45,946 nucleotides of DNA. It comes from Bryobacterales bacterium. GTDB lineage: Bacteria; Acidobacteriota; Terriglobia; Bryobacterales; Bryobacteraceae. Each line of letters begins with the position of its first letter. Positions within the stretch are counted from its first letter, which is position 1. The stretch lies in NCBI GenBank assembly GCA_003135055.1, contig PLDF01000194.1, forward strand, positions 6,494 through 52,439, read 5' to 3'. The notes beneath the pieces are model-generated. The model had not been told where the DNA came from and searched no databases. It was given only the letters and a program-made list of their open reading frames with translations. Below, in pieces: positions 15,983 through 23,925 of the stretch. A program made the position numbers and the translations under genes.

Positions 15983-16002
15983 GACAGGCCAGCAGGCCTG
16001 TC
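15983..16002. repeat. GACAGGCC-AGCA-GGCCTGTC hairpin
   Basis: A perfect 8-bp stem with loop AGCA, between the PBP start and the stop of the small membrane protein gene. It belongs to the same family as the hairpins at 4687 and 12462. Confidence 0.88.
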
Positions 16003-16011
16003 CCACATTAG

Positions 16012-16335
16012 CTAAAAGTGCAGTTCCACCGTGTAGCCCGGTAAATCCACTTTCACCACGTAGCGAACGACGATGCGCACTTCCGCTCCGGTTCGGATAA
16101 TTTGCACGTTGGACGCCGTCACGGGGAGACTCAAACTACGGGCTTTAGCCAATACCATGCCAAGCAGGGCAAAGCCGGGGCGATCCCGCGTTTCCACGTT
16201 GTGTGTAAGGTTCGACACAAACCGGTGGAACCGGAAGCTGCGAACATAGACTGGGGTAAGAACCGCCGCGAAGAGCCCGAGAGCCGCCAGGACCAGGATT
16301 CCGGCGGCCATGCGCCATCTGGGGACGCGGTTCAC
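16012..16335 (-). CDS. Small membrane-anchored protein, unknown
   Basis: The 107-residue protein has one membrane helix near residues 9-30 (MAAGILVLAALGLFAAVLTPVY preceded by basic residues). A short extracytoplasmic part has helix and strand character (RSFRFHRFVSNLTHNVETRD, VRIVVRYVVKVDLPGYTVEL). The GTG start at 16335 overlaps the TGA of the upstream gene (GTGA), showing translational coupling; a Met eight codons later is an alternative. It resembles small DUF4845-like pilus or envelope proteins in layout, but I cannot assign it. Its place directly before the PBP gene suggests an envelope role. Confidence 0.7.
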   Translation of the reverse strand: MNRVPRWRMAAGILVLAALGLFAAVLTPVYVRSFRFHRFVSNLTHNVETRDRPGFALLGMVLAKARSLSLPVTASNVQIIRTGAEVRIVVRYVVKVDLPGYTVELHF

Positions 16336-17021
16336 TCGTCGTCGCGAGCCTGTTTGCTGGCGGCGTAAAGCTCTTCCCACATATCGCCGGAATGGCTGGT
16401 CCATTCCGGATTCTCCAGACCCGAGGTCTGGAACTCTTCCTGCTTCAAGGTGCCGTGGCCGTAGGGACAGATATATTCGGTGCGCGGGCGGCCCATCTGC
16501 AGCATGAAGCCGCGCGAACCGGTCTCCACCGGCATGCGCAGGCGGCGCAGGCAGACGCGGCAGCGGAACCGCTGATCGTGCACGATCAGGTAGAGCATTC
16601 CCGCTCCAAACAGGAACCACACCATGAACGCAAGGTTGATCGCCAGATACTCGCCGGCATGGGAGAGCGGAGCAAGCACGCTCAGCTTTTCGTCGTCATC
16701 CGGGGGCTTCGCTACATCGCCATCCTTCACGTCTTTCCCGGAAGGCAGCGCGATTTCCACTTGGATCTCTGTATTGGGCTCCGCGGCATTGCCGGCTTTT
16801 CCCCGGCCGGCCGCCGCACCGGCGTTTCCTTCCGCAATCCTGGGGTCATCCGGGTAACTCTTCGAAGCGGGGGCGCTCTGTGAATCTGCCGCCCTCCGGC
16901 TTGGCTCGGTCGCGGACGGGTCGGCATCGTGCGGCGCCAGCGGATTCAGCAACGCCAGCGAGCCGTAGAGGATGCCGGCCACAACGATCAGCTTGGCCGC
17001 AAAATAGGCCCAGTAGCGCAT
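16332..17021 (-). CDS. Membrane protein with cytoplasmic zinc-finger-like segment
   Basis: The 229-residue protein has an N-terminal membrane helix (YWAYFAAKLIVVAGILYGSL). An Ala/Pro/Asp-rich linker of about 70 residues follows, then a second helix near 122-145 (NLAFMVWFLFGAGMLYLIV). A cytoplasmic part holds CRVCLRRLRMP and a later CPYGHG that could together bind one zinc ion. The ATG at 17021 has AAGGTGA 10-14 bases upstream; a GTG at 17036 would overlap that ribosome site, so the shorter form is chosen. It overlaps the next gene by 4 bases. No known family is recognised. Confidence 0.75.
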   Translation of the reverse strand: MRYWAYFAAKLIVVAGILYGSLALLNPLAPHDADPSATEPSRRAADSQSAPASKSYPDDPRIAEGNAGAAAGRGKAGNAAEPNTEIQVEIALPSGKDVKDGDVAKPPDDDEKLSVLAPLSHAGEYLAINLAFMVWFLFGAGMLYLIVHDQRFRCRVCLRRLRMPVETGSRGFMLQMGRPRTEYICPYGHGTLKQEEFQTSGLENPEWTSHSGDMWEELYAASKQARDDE

Positions 17022-17108
17022 ACCCTTTAGACTCACCTTCCTGCTAATTAGTTTCTAAGGCGGGGAGGCCGAGCGCAAGGGGGTGGGCGTAGAGGTCGAG
17101 GCTGGGGC

Positions 17109-17200
17109 TTTGACGCAGAGACGCTGAGACACAGAGATCGGCGCGGAGAAGCATTTACATTTAAGAGTCTTCTCTGCGCCTCAGCGTCTCAGCGTCGAAA
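17109..17200. repeat. Long inverted repeat (GACGCAGAGACGCTGAGAC type)
   Basis: The left arm at about 17109-17135 (GACGCAGAGACGCTGAGAC) is complementary, with a few mismatches, to the right arm at about 17165-17200 (CTCAGCGTCTCAGCGTC), with roughly 35 bases between. It lies downstream of the proline dehydrogenase gene and may end its transcript. Sequences of this kind are dispersed repeats in many environmental bacterial genomes. Confidence 0.75.
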
Positions 17201-17211
17201 AAATCTCCCCC

Positions 17212-18123
17212 CTACTCCCGGAACAGATTCCGCAGGATGAACAGCACGTTCGCCGGGCGCTCGGCCATGCGGCGCATGTAGTAGGGATACCACGCCTTGC
17301 CGAAGGGCACGTAGAGGCGCAGGCGGTAACCTTCGGCGATCAGCCGGCGCTGCAGATCGCGGCGGATGCCATAGAGCATCTGGAACTCGAACCGGTCGCG
17401 CGGCGTGTTCTTCGATGCGGCGTAGGCTTTCGTTGCTTCGATCATCTTCTCGTCGTGGGTGGCGATGGCGGGGTAAGTTCCGCGGTCGAGCAGCAGCTTC
17501 ATCAGCTCGATGTAATTGCGGTCCACATCCTTCTTGCTGGGAAAGGCCGCGGCGGCGGGTTCCATGTACGCGCCCTTACAAAGCCGCACGCGGATTTCCA
17601 GAGCGCAGAGGTTTTCCACATCAGCCTGGCTTCGGTACAGGTAAGCCTGGATCACGGCGCCCACCGAACCGTGCCTGGCGTGAAGATCGGTCACCAGGCC
17701 GATGGTCCGGTCCGTGTAGGCGCTCGATTCCATGTCCACGCGCACGAAACTGCCGAATTGGGCGGCGCGTTCCGCCAGCCGCTCGACGTTGGCGCGGCAT
17801 TCCTCCTCGGAAAGATCGAGCCCGAACTGGGAGAGCTTGAGCGAGACGTTGCCCTGGATGCCACTCGCGTGGATGGCTTCAAGCGTACGCAGATAGACAT
17901 CGCGCGCTTCGGCGGCTTCATCGAGCGAGGTTACGCTCTCACCCAGATGATCGAGCGTGACAGCGATACCTTCAGTATTGAGACTGCGGCTCAGAGCCAG
18001 TGCCAGATCGAGGGTTTCGCCGGCGACGAACCGCGTGGCCAGGCGGCGGGCGGTAGTGGATGTTTCCATCCATTGCCTTAACTGCTTCTGCCGCGAGAGA
18101 AACAGCAAGAGGGCGCGCACCAT
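17212..18123 (-). CDS. Proline dehydrogenase (monofunctional)
   Basis: This flavoenzyme oxidises proline to pyrroline-5-carboxylate, the first step of proline catabolism, at the inner face of the membrane. At 303 residues it has the size of single-domain ProDHs rather than PutA. Typical strands of the TIM barrel are visible: VTLDHLGES, GNVSLKLSQFGLDL, FVRVDMESSAYTDRT, VGAVIQAYLYRS, VRLCKGAYMEP, AIATHDEKMI, FEFQMLYGIR, and LRLYVPFGKAWYPYYMRRMAERP. The last contains the arginine pair that binds the proline carboxylate. No P5C dehydrogenase gene is next to it. It may be the first gene of the minus-strand envelope run, but the inverted repeat at 17109-17200 probably separates them. Confidence 0.94.
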   Translation of the reverse strand: MVRALLLFLSRQKQLRQWMETSTTARRLATRFVAGETLDLALALSRSLNTEGIAVTLDHLGESVTSLDEAAEARDVYLRTLEAIHASGIQGNVSLKLSQFGLDLSEEECRANVERLAERAAQFGSFVRVDMESSAYTDRTIGLVTDLHARHGSVGAVIQAYLYRSQADVENLCALEIRVRLCKGAYMEPAAAAFPSKKDVDRNYIELMKLLLDRGTYPAIATHDEKMIEATKAYAASKNTPRDRFEFQMLYGIRRDLQRRLIAEGYRLRLYVPFGKAWYPYYMRRMAERPANVLFILRNLFRE

Positions 18124-18148
18124 CTCAGGCTAACATCGGCTAACACCA

Positions 18149-18424
18149 ATGTCTGTTAGACTGATCGCATTGAGGGTCAATTCTACAATTGCGATCAAGC
18201 CGGGCGAGCTCAGGTGCCCGCGCTGCATGAGCAGGGATGTGGCGCCATCCATGCCCCGCGGTCTCTGGGACGACATTATGCTTGGCGCCGGCCGGATTCC
18301 GCGGCACTGCCGCTATTGCGGAAGAAGGTTCCACGCTAAGATCGTAGCTATTCAGAGAGACGTTGCGCTACGGGATGAAGAAGTAAAGGCCCGTTCCGGC
18401 GACTTCAATGAAACAGGCTTTTGA
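18149..18424 (+). CDS. Small zinc-ribbon protein
   Basis: The 91-residue protein has two Cys pairs, CPRC (about 23-26) and CRYCGRRF (about 54-61), that should form one zinc ribbon. Between them lies a stretch (SRDVAPSMPRGLWDDIM) also seen in acidobacterial proteins I recall. Such proteins are often followed by membrane segments, but this one ends after a charged helix and could be shortened. It is divergent from proline dehydrogenase with 25 bases between starts. No ribosome site precedes the ATG at 18149, so the start is uncertain. Confidence 0.65.
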   Translation: MSVRLIALRVNSTIAIKPGELRCPRCMSRDVAPSMPRGLWDDIMLGAGRIPRHCRYCGRRFHAKIVAIQRDVALRDEEVKARSGDFNETGF

Positions 18425-18561
18425 TTGGCGCGATCAAAAAAACGAGGCGGCGAGCCAGATTGGCCAGCCGCCACGGTCGAGCTGCGTCTCTGTGGATTAG
18501 AACGGGAAGCGTGCAGGCGGTTGCGCGCCTGTCGCCGTACCGGCCTCCCGGCCAGCCGCTA

Positions 18562-18650
18562 GGACAGACCATCGCATCTCGTGGTCTGTTCATGTTTCGC
18601 TAAAGTCCGGCGGGCCTGACAGACGACAAAAAACGATCGTCTGTCCCACC
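18562..18650. repeat. Double-hairpin REP-like element, full copy
   Basis: Two hairpins follow each other. The first has arms ACAGACCA (18564-18571) and TGGTCTGT (18582-18589) around a 10-base loop. The second has arms GACAGACGA (18618-18626) and TCGTCTGTC (18637-18645), also with a 10-base loop, and then CCCACC. The arms of the two hairpins are related. The element lies between the convergent ends of the zinc-ribbon gene and the TonB receptor gene, where it may work as a two-way terminator. Full copy 2 is at 34262-34348. The remaining part of the gap, 18425-18561, shows no gene. Confidence 0.88.
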
Positions 18651-18694
18651 GAACCTCTGCCTTTTACCGGAATGTAGAAGCTCCGGGGGCTGAA

Positions 18695-21600
18695 CTAGAA
18701 CGTCAGGCGCGCGGCGACCTGCAGGCGGCGTGCCTGCGTGCCATCGGGGAAACCGCCATCGCCCGATCCAACGCCAAAGGCCGTCGGGGTATAAGTAAGC
18801 ACGCCCTTCGTCTCGGTAAACTCCTGTGTCGTCAAGCTGGTAGGCGACCAGTTGTTGGCAATGTTAAACGCCTCGAAGCTAAGACCAAGCTTCATGCCCT
18901 CGCGGGGCAGCGGAATTACCTTGGTCAGGCGGAAATTCTCCTGTTCCACCCACGGCGTGTAGAGACTATTCACCGGCAGGAAGGGTACGCGGAAGTTCCC
19001 GTTAAACCCGTCCAGAGCGTCGGCGGAATATAACATGCCAGCGACCGGCGTGTCGTTGAGATGGATCGTCGGGCTTCCAGTCGGACGGCCGCTCTGGATC
19101 GTCGTAATGCTGGATAGCTGCCAGTTGTTCACTACGTATTTGGCGAATGCGCTGTTGGAATGGACGATGGTTGGCGCCCACATAAACGTGTAGACAAACC
19201 TTTGCCGCTGATCGAGAGCGCCGCTGCCTTTATCGAAGGCATATTGTCCGTTGTAGGTCCAAAGAGAGTCGCTGAATCCGAAGATCGCGTTGGTGGCAGC
19301 GCCCTGCCCGTCGTCGATTTCGTGGGACCAGGTGTACGATGCCGACGACTGGAATCCATGGGAAAACCTCTTGTCAAAACTAACGCTGAGCGCGTCGTAC
19401 CAACTGCTGACGCCGTTGGTTTCCTCATAGATGGCGCCGAAATTGGGGTTCGGCCGGGCGCCCGTGTAAACGCCAGTCGTGTAGGCGGTTGGATAGTTGG
19501 AGGGCGCGCCGGAAATGGCGTAGGTGAACGGCGCACCGAGGGCCGGAGCGTTGATATCCTCCGTACCCAGCAGATTGACTCCGCGGCTGAAGATTCCGGA
19601 AACGGTAAGCGCCATGTCCTTCGAGAGTTGCCGCTCGACCGCTACGGTGGCCTGTTCGGAATACGGCGTCTTCAGGTTCGGAGCCAGGACATCGAGGGTG
19701 GAAGCGCCGCCGGCGATCGAGGTCAGAGGCGCCGCGAGGGCATTGGGGAATACCGGTCCCTGCGCAATCAGCGCCGCGTTGCTCAAACTGTCCGAAATCT
19801 GATAGATTCCGTTGCCGGTGTAAACGTCGTCAAGCATGCCGCCGACGACGCGCGCAAAGAACGTGCCGGCGCCGGCGCGGATTACGGTCTTGTCGTTGAG
19901 CCGGTAGGCCAATCCGATGCGGGGCATCAGATTCACGGCGCCGGTATGAAGCGTCGCTCCGGTCAACGGGTACAACGGATTGACGGTTGGCGGCGGCGGC
20001 ATGAACGTATGCTCGTACCGCGCGCCCAGAGTTATCGTGAGGCGATCGGAAGCCTTCCACTGATCCTGGAGATAAAATCCGATGTCCTTGATGGAATAAT
20101 CCACCAGGGGATTGCCGAATGTCTGGGTGAACCCCGAGTAGTCCCTGGCGCCGGTGGTGTTACCGGTGTAGTCCTGGGCGAACGAAGTCACGGTCGGATA
20201 GGTATAAGACCCATACCGGTTGCTGAGATAGTTGACGTTGTCATTGACATGCTCGAAGGTCATCCCGAACTTGATCGTGTGCTTTTCCTTGACCCAGCTT
20301 ACGTCGTCGGCGACCTCGTGGCGGACTTCGAGAGGCTCCACGCGCGGAAGGTAGGTTGCGGGTCCAAGCTGGACGCCGGCCACAGACACATCCAGATAGC
20401 CAAGGCCGCCGCCCAGCTCCGCCTGATCGAAGCCGTCCGCCTGGCGGTCGGTATCGAGGCCATAGCGGAATGAGTTGACCAGACTGTTGCTGATCACCGA
20501 GGTCCAGGTTGCCTTCCCGTTGCGCACGGAGACGCTGTCGTCGCCGTTGCCCGTGATCCCCGCGCCAGTGGTGGAAGAAAGACCGGTCTGGATACCGTTC
20601 GGCGACTTCCAGCGCAGGAAATTGAAACTGGCGCTGAACGTGTTGCGGTCGTTGGCGTGATAGTCCATCCTGCCGAAGTACAGGTCATTGTCCGCGGTAC
20701 GCGGAATCTGCCCATAAAAGCGCGGCAGCAGCGGGTTAATTGCGGCGCACTGAGCGGCCGTCGCGGGCGCAGCGCAGGTCAGCCAGGCTGCCCCGGCAGC
20801 GGTGGTGGTGGGGGCGAGGAAGCCGGCCTTTACCTGGCTATCCACAAAGGGGAAATTCCGGCGCGTGATGTCCGTGCTCAGGAAGAAGAACAGCTTGTTC
20901 TTGACGATCGCCCCTCCTACCGTTCCGCCGGTCTGAATGCGGTGTTCGGTGGGGTTAAAGGCGGAATAAGGATCGTGGGCGTCGAAGCCGGTGCTGCGCA
21001 GAAAGTAGAACGCGCTTCCGTGAACGGTGTTCGAGCCGCTCTTTGTAACCGTGTTGACTACGCCGCCCATGGCCCGGCCGTATTCGGCCGAGAAATTCGC
21101 CGATACCACCTCAAACTCCTGGACCGCGTCGGCGGAAACCTGCGACTGGATGCGGGTTCGTCCGGCGTTCTCGTCATAGAACTGCTCGGTGTTGTCGTTG
21201 CCATCCAGCAGAAACGAGTTATTGCCGGCTACGCCGCGGAATGTCAGCAAGCCGAAGGTGGCGTCATTAGTCACACCGGGCGTATTCAGCACGAAAGAGT
21301 CGACGCGGCGGCCGTTGATCGGCAGCTCCATGATCTCGCGCGTGCCGACTACCTGGGAAACGTCGCTCTTAGTGCCGTCGAGCAGCGGCGCACTGCCCGA
21401 GACTTCCACCTGAGTGGTGGCAGTGCCCACTTGCAGCTTAATGTTGAGATCGAGGTTCTGGCCGACCTGCAAATCGATGTCCTTAACATCGTACGGCGAA
21501 AATCCCGTGGCCGTGACATTCACCTGATAGCCCGGTCCGGGGATCAGCGACGGAGCGGTGAACACACCCGAGCCATTAGACGCGATGGAGCGGATCTGAC

Positions 21601-21757
21601 CTTGACTCGCGCTCGAAATCACCACTTTGGCATTCGGAACCGCGGCGCCAGAAGGGTCATGCACGATTCCCGAAATCCCGGCCACGCCGCCCGCCGCTTG
21701 CGCAAACACGGACACTGGTAGAAACAGCAATAGCGTTGTAATCGATTTCCAATTCAT
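18695..21757 (-). CDS. TonB-dependent receptor, Oar-like, with carboxypeptidase-regulatory domain
   Basis: This 1020-residue outer-membrane protein has a signal peptide ending VFAQAAGG, then a carboxypeptidase-regulatory-like beta domain (GISGIVHDPSGAAVPNAKVV, about 18-105). A plug domain with PLLDGTKSDVSQVVG, LPINGRR and GRAMGGVVNTVTKSGSN follows, then a long beta-barrel ending in the terminal Phe (ARLTF). Such receptors are numerous in Solibacter and are thought to take up large substrates, perhaps oligosaccharides or peptides, driven by TonB-ExbBD. The ligand is not readable. The start at 21757 has AGGGAG 6 bases upstream; the frame extends 11 codons further but without support. A terminal hairpin repeat follows the gene. 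Confidence 0.93.
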   Translation of the reverse strand: MNWKSITTLLLFLPVSVFAQAAGGVAGISGIVHDPSGAAVPNAKVVISSASQGQIRSIASNGSGVFTAPSLIPGPGYQVNVTATGFSPYDVKDIDLQVGQNLDLNIKLQVGTATTQVEVSGSAPLLDGTKSDVSQVVGTREIMELPINGRRVDSFVLNTPGVTNDATFGLLTFRGVAGNNSFLLDGNDNTEQFYDENAGRTRIQSQVSADAVQEFEVVSANFSAEYGRAMGGVVNTVTKSGSNTVHGSAFYFLRSTGFDAHDPYSAFNPTEHRIQTGGTVGGAIVKNKLFFFLSTDITRRNFPFVDSQVKAGFLAPTTTAAGAAWLTCAAPATAAQCAAINPLLPRFYGQIPRTADNDLYFGRMDYHANDRNTFSASFNFLRWKSPNGIQTGLSSTTGAGITGNGDDSVSVRNGKATWTSVISNSLVNSFRYGLDTDRQADGFDQAELGGGLGYLDVSVAGVQLGPATYLPRVEPLEVRHEVADDVSWVKEKHTIKFGMTFEHVNDNVNYLSNRYGSYTYPTVTSFAQDYTGNTTGARDYSGFTQTFGNPLVDYSIKDIGFYLQDQWKASDRLTITLGARYEHTFMPPPPTVNPLYPLTGATLHTGAVNLMPRIGLAYRLNDKTVIRAGAGTFFARVVGGMLDDVYTGNGIYQISDSLSNAALIAQGPVFPNALAAPLTSIAGGASTLDVLAPNLKTPYSEQATVAVERQLSKDMALTVSGIFSRGVNLLGTEDINAPALGAPFTYAISGAPSNYPTAYTTGVYTGARPNPNFGAIYEETNGVSSWYDALSVSFDKRFSHGFQSSASYTWSHEIDDGQGAATNAIFGFSDSLWTYNGQYAFDKGSGALDQRQRFVYTFMWAPTIVHSNSAFAKYVVNNWQLSSITTIQSGRPTGSPTIHLNDTPVAGMLYSADALDGFNGNFRVPFLPVNSLYTPWVEQENFRLTKVIPLPREGMKLGLSFEAFNIANNWSPTSLTTQEFTETKGVLTYTPTAFGVGSGDGGFPDGTQARRLQVAARLTF

Positions 21758-21912
21758 AAAAGACTCCCTGAGCGAAATACAGAATAACAAGCCGCCAGTT
21801 ACGACGTGATGACTTTATGGCGGCTTTGCGAGTTTCCCGATGATGCCAGTATACACCCAAACTGCCTTAATTAGTTTACGAAAATTGCACTTGTGACATC
21901 GTGGTTATATAA

Positions 21913-22050
21913 GTACTAGTTCCCCGATTGCGAGATTCGGCGCTATGGTGAAACCGCTTGCTAACGCGTGCGGCTCTGATCGGAGCCACGACCATGAGGG
22001 AGTGGTTGCTATCGTGAAACCGCTTGCTTACGCGCGCGGCTCCGATCCGG
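21913..22050. repeat. GATTCGG...GAAACCGCTTGC repeat, two tandem partial copies
   Basis: The element reads about CTAGT, CGAGATTCGGCGCTATGGTG, AAACCGCTTGC, then a near-palindrome GGCTCTGATCGGAGCC at about 21972-21987, then ACGACC and GAGGGAGTGG. A second, shorter copy starts at about 22010 and ends at 22050. Other copies are at 32689-32756 and 40862-40963. It separates the TonB receptor promoter from the amidohydrolase 3' end. Confidence 0.85.
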
Positions 22051-22088
22051 TTTCCGGCAAGGGGGCACAAAATCACGCGGCCGCGGTT

Positions 22089-23522
22089 CTAATGCATGCC
22101 AACGGCCCCGTGTACGGAATCGATCAGCTTGGCGGGATCGTACCCGGCGCCGTCCTTGAAAACCAGCTTGATCTTGCGAATATCGGCGATGCGGGCGGCC
22201 GGATTGCCGTCGATCACCACCAGATCCGCGGCTTTTCCAGCGGCAATGGTCCCGAAATGGTCGATCTCTCCAAGCAGCTTGGCGCCGTTCGAAGTCGCGA
22301 TTTGAATCGCCTGTAGGGGCGTGAATCCGCCTTCCACCAGCAGCTCGAGGTTGCGTTGATCGCCAAATCCGGCCATGGCGCCGCCGTTGCCGGTGGGGTC
22401 GCACCCGAAGACCAGCAGGCCGCCGGCCTTCACGAAGGCGCGCTCGAACTCCAGCTCCTTGCGCATTTGGACGATGGAGGCCGAGTCTTCGCCGCCGCGC
22501 GCGCGGGCCCTCGCGCTGAGATAACTGACGGCCGCATCGGGCGAGACGACATCGAGAAAACGCGGCTCAAGCGGCGGGCGGCTGCCATCGAAAGCCTCAA
22601 AAACGGAGAGGGTTGAGGTGACAGCCACGCGATGCTTCACCAGGTCGGCGATCATGTCGCGCAGAGGCGGGCTGGCGATATCCAGGCGGCCCATTTCGGC
22701 GCGCGTGACGCCTTGCGGCGGGCACTGATCGGTCTGCTTGCCGGGATGAAATTCGGTATCGACCAGCAGGCCATGCTCCAGATTGTCGATGCCGATGGCG
22801 GCGGCTTCGCGGAAGCCGATGGAGCAGAGGTGGCCGGTGACTTTGATGCCCAATTTGTGGGCTTCGTCCACGGCGGCCTGCAGCTCGGCGTGCGTGATAT
22901 CCATGTAGGCTTTGAACGACGTGACGCCTTCGGCGGCCCAATAATCCACGGTGCGGACGGCGTCCTCGGGACCGGCGAGCTCATGCATCTGCGCGCCGAA
23001 GCTGCCCTGGCCTTCGAGGTAAGGGCCGGTGATGAACATGCGCGGTCCGGGCATGCGGCCGGAATCGATGAGGCGCTTGACATTGAGGTCGGCATAGGGT
23101 TCCAGGCTGCCGCCGGTGCGCGCGGTGGTGATGCCGCTGGCGAGATAGAGGCGCGGAAAGCTGAACGCCATCTCGTTATACATGGGGATGCCGCCGCCGG
23201 AGGGATAGAAGAGGTGCTCATGCATGCCCACCATGCCGGGGATGACGGTGGAACCGGTGAGGTCGAGCGTTTGCGCGCCGGAAGGAACGGCGACGCCGGC
23301 GGCGGAGCCCACGGCCGCGATCTTGCCGTGGTCGATAACGACGGTCTGGTTCTCGGCGGGCGCAGCACCTGTGCCGTCGATGATGCGGACGTGCGTGAGC
23401 GCGACGACCGGCGCGCCGACGGCGATGAAGGGCTGGGTGCCGGGAGTGAAGCGGTTCTGGGCCGTGGCGGCGGCTGTGAGGATGCCGGCCGCGAGGATAA
23501 GGCGGGCGATGAGGGGTTTCAC
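22089..23522 (-). CDS. Secreted metal-dependent amidohydrolase
   Basis: The protein has 477 residues from the GTG at 23522 and carries a signal peptide (LIARLILAAGILTAAATAQ). A composite beta domain and a TIM barrel of the imidazolonepropionase/prolidase-like amidohydrolase type follow. Metal ligands expected for the family are visible: HEH near residues 101-103, the Lys in SFKAYMD, His in KVTGHLC, His in NLEHGL, and the Asp in FGCDPTG. The closing GKAADLVVIDGNPAA motif is typical. Members hydrolyse cyclic amides, dipeptides or esters; the substrate is not predicted. A TTG nine bases further upstream is another possible start. No ribosome site is clear. Confidence 0.9.
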   Translation of the reverse strand: MKPLIARLILAAGILTAAATAQNRFTPGTQPFIAVGAPVVALTHVRIIDGTGAAPAENQTVVIDHGKIAAVGSAAGVAVPSGAQTLDLTGSTVIPGMVGMHEHLFYPSGGGIPMYNEMAFSFPRLYLASGITTARTGGSLEPYADLNVKRLIDSGRMPGPRMFITGPYLEGQGSFGAQMHELAGPEDAVRTVDYWAAEGVTSFKAYMDITHAELQAAVDEAHKLGIKVTGHLCSIGFREAAAIGIDNLEHGLLVDTEFHPGKQTDQCPPQGVTRAEMGRLDIASPPLRDMIADLVKHRVAVTSTLSVFEAFDGSRPPLEPRFLDVVSPDAAVSYLSARARARGGEDSASIVQMRKELEFERAFVKAGGLLVFGCDPTGNGGAMAGFGDQRNLELLVEGGFTPLQAIQIATSNGAKLLGEIDHFGTIAAGKAADLVVIDGNPAARIADIRKIKLVFKDGAGYDPAKLIDSVHGAVGMH

Positions 23523-23700
23523 AGAGTTCAATTATACGGGGTGCTGCTGGTTGTGGGGCGGGCAGTTGTTGGTTGCAGATTGGTTTAGCGTGGATTGAAA
23601 ATCAGATGGAAAGCGGCGTCAATTGCTTCCATAGGAGTTGGGAAGCCATCGGAGGGGGATGGCCGGGTTTCGGAGCGATTGCGGGGCGGCGGGGCTGGCT

Positions 23701-23925
23701 AGAAGCTGTGAAACATATCGCGTTCACACGAGCGACAGACGATCCCTTCGGGAGCGTCTCTTGCGGCAGAAACCTCGGTTTTTTGCCACCGCGCAGAAGT
23801 GTATTTCCGTGCAAGGCAAAGATTCCGCGCTGTTTCGGTATACACTTGGCCGGTCCGCGAGGTTTCTGGAGAGTGTGAACGCTGCACGCATGTGCCCAGA
23901 GGGCGCCCAGTGCGCCACTACTTTG
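23701..23925. repeat. Palindromic repeat split by a 141-bp structured insert
   Basis: The outer parts, 23701-23732 and 23874-23925, correspond to the intact repeat at 31071-31157 (GAAGCTGTGAA, GCGTTCACAC / GTGTGAACGC, then CAGAGGGCGCCC). The insert 23733-23873 is bordered by GAG on both sides (23730-23732 and 23871-23873). It contains an AGACG-x-TCCC-TTC-GGGA-x-CGTCT hairpin (23737-23759), an outer inverted repeat AGAAACCTCG / CGAGGTTTCT (23768-23777, 23858-23867), and an inner one AAGTGTAT / ATACACTT (23797-23804, 23840-23847). The region 23532-23700 shows no gene. Confidence 0.85.

Noticed and set aside
19160..21721. Plus-strand frames of 437 and 354 codons opposite the TonB receptor gene.
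   Set aside because: Shadow frames; the minus strand encodes a complete receptor with signal peptide and terminal Phe.
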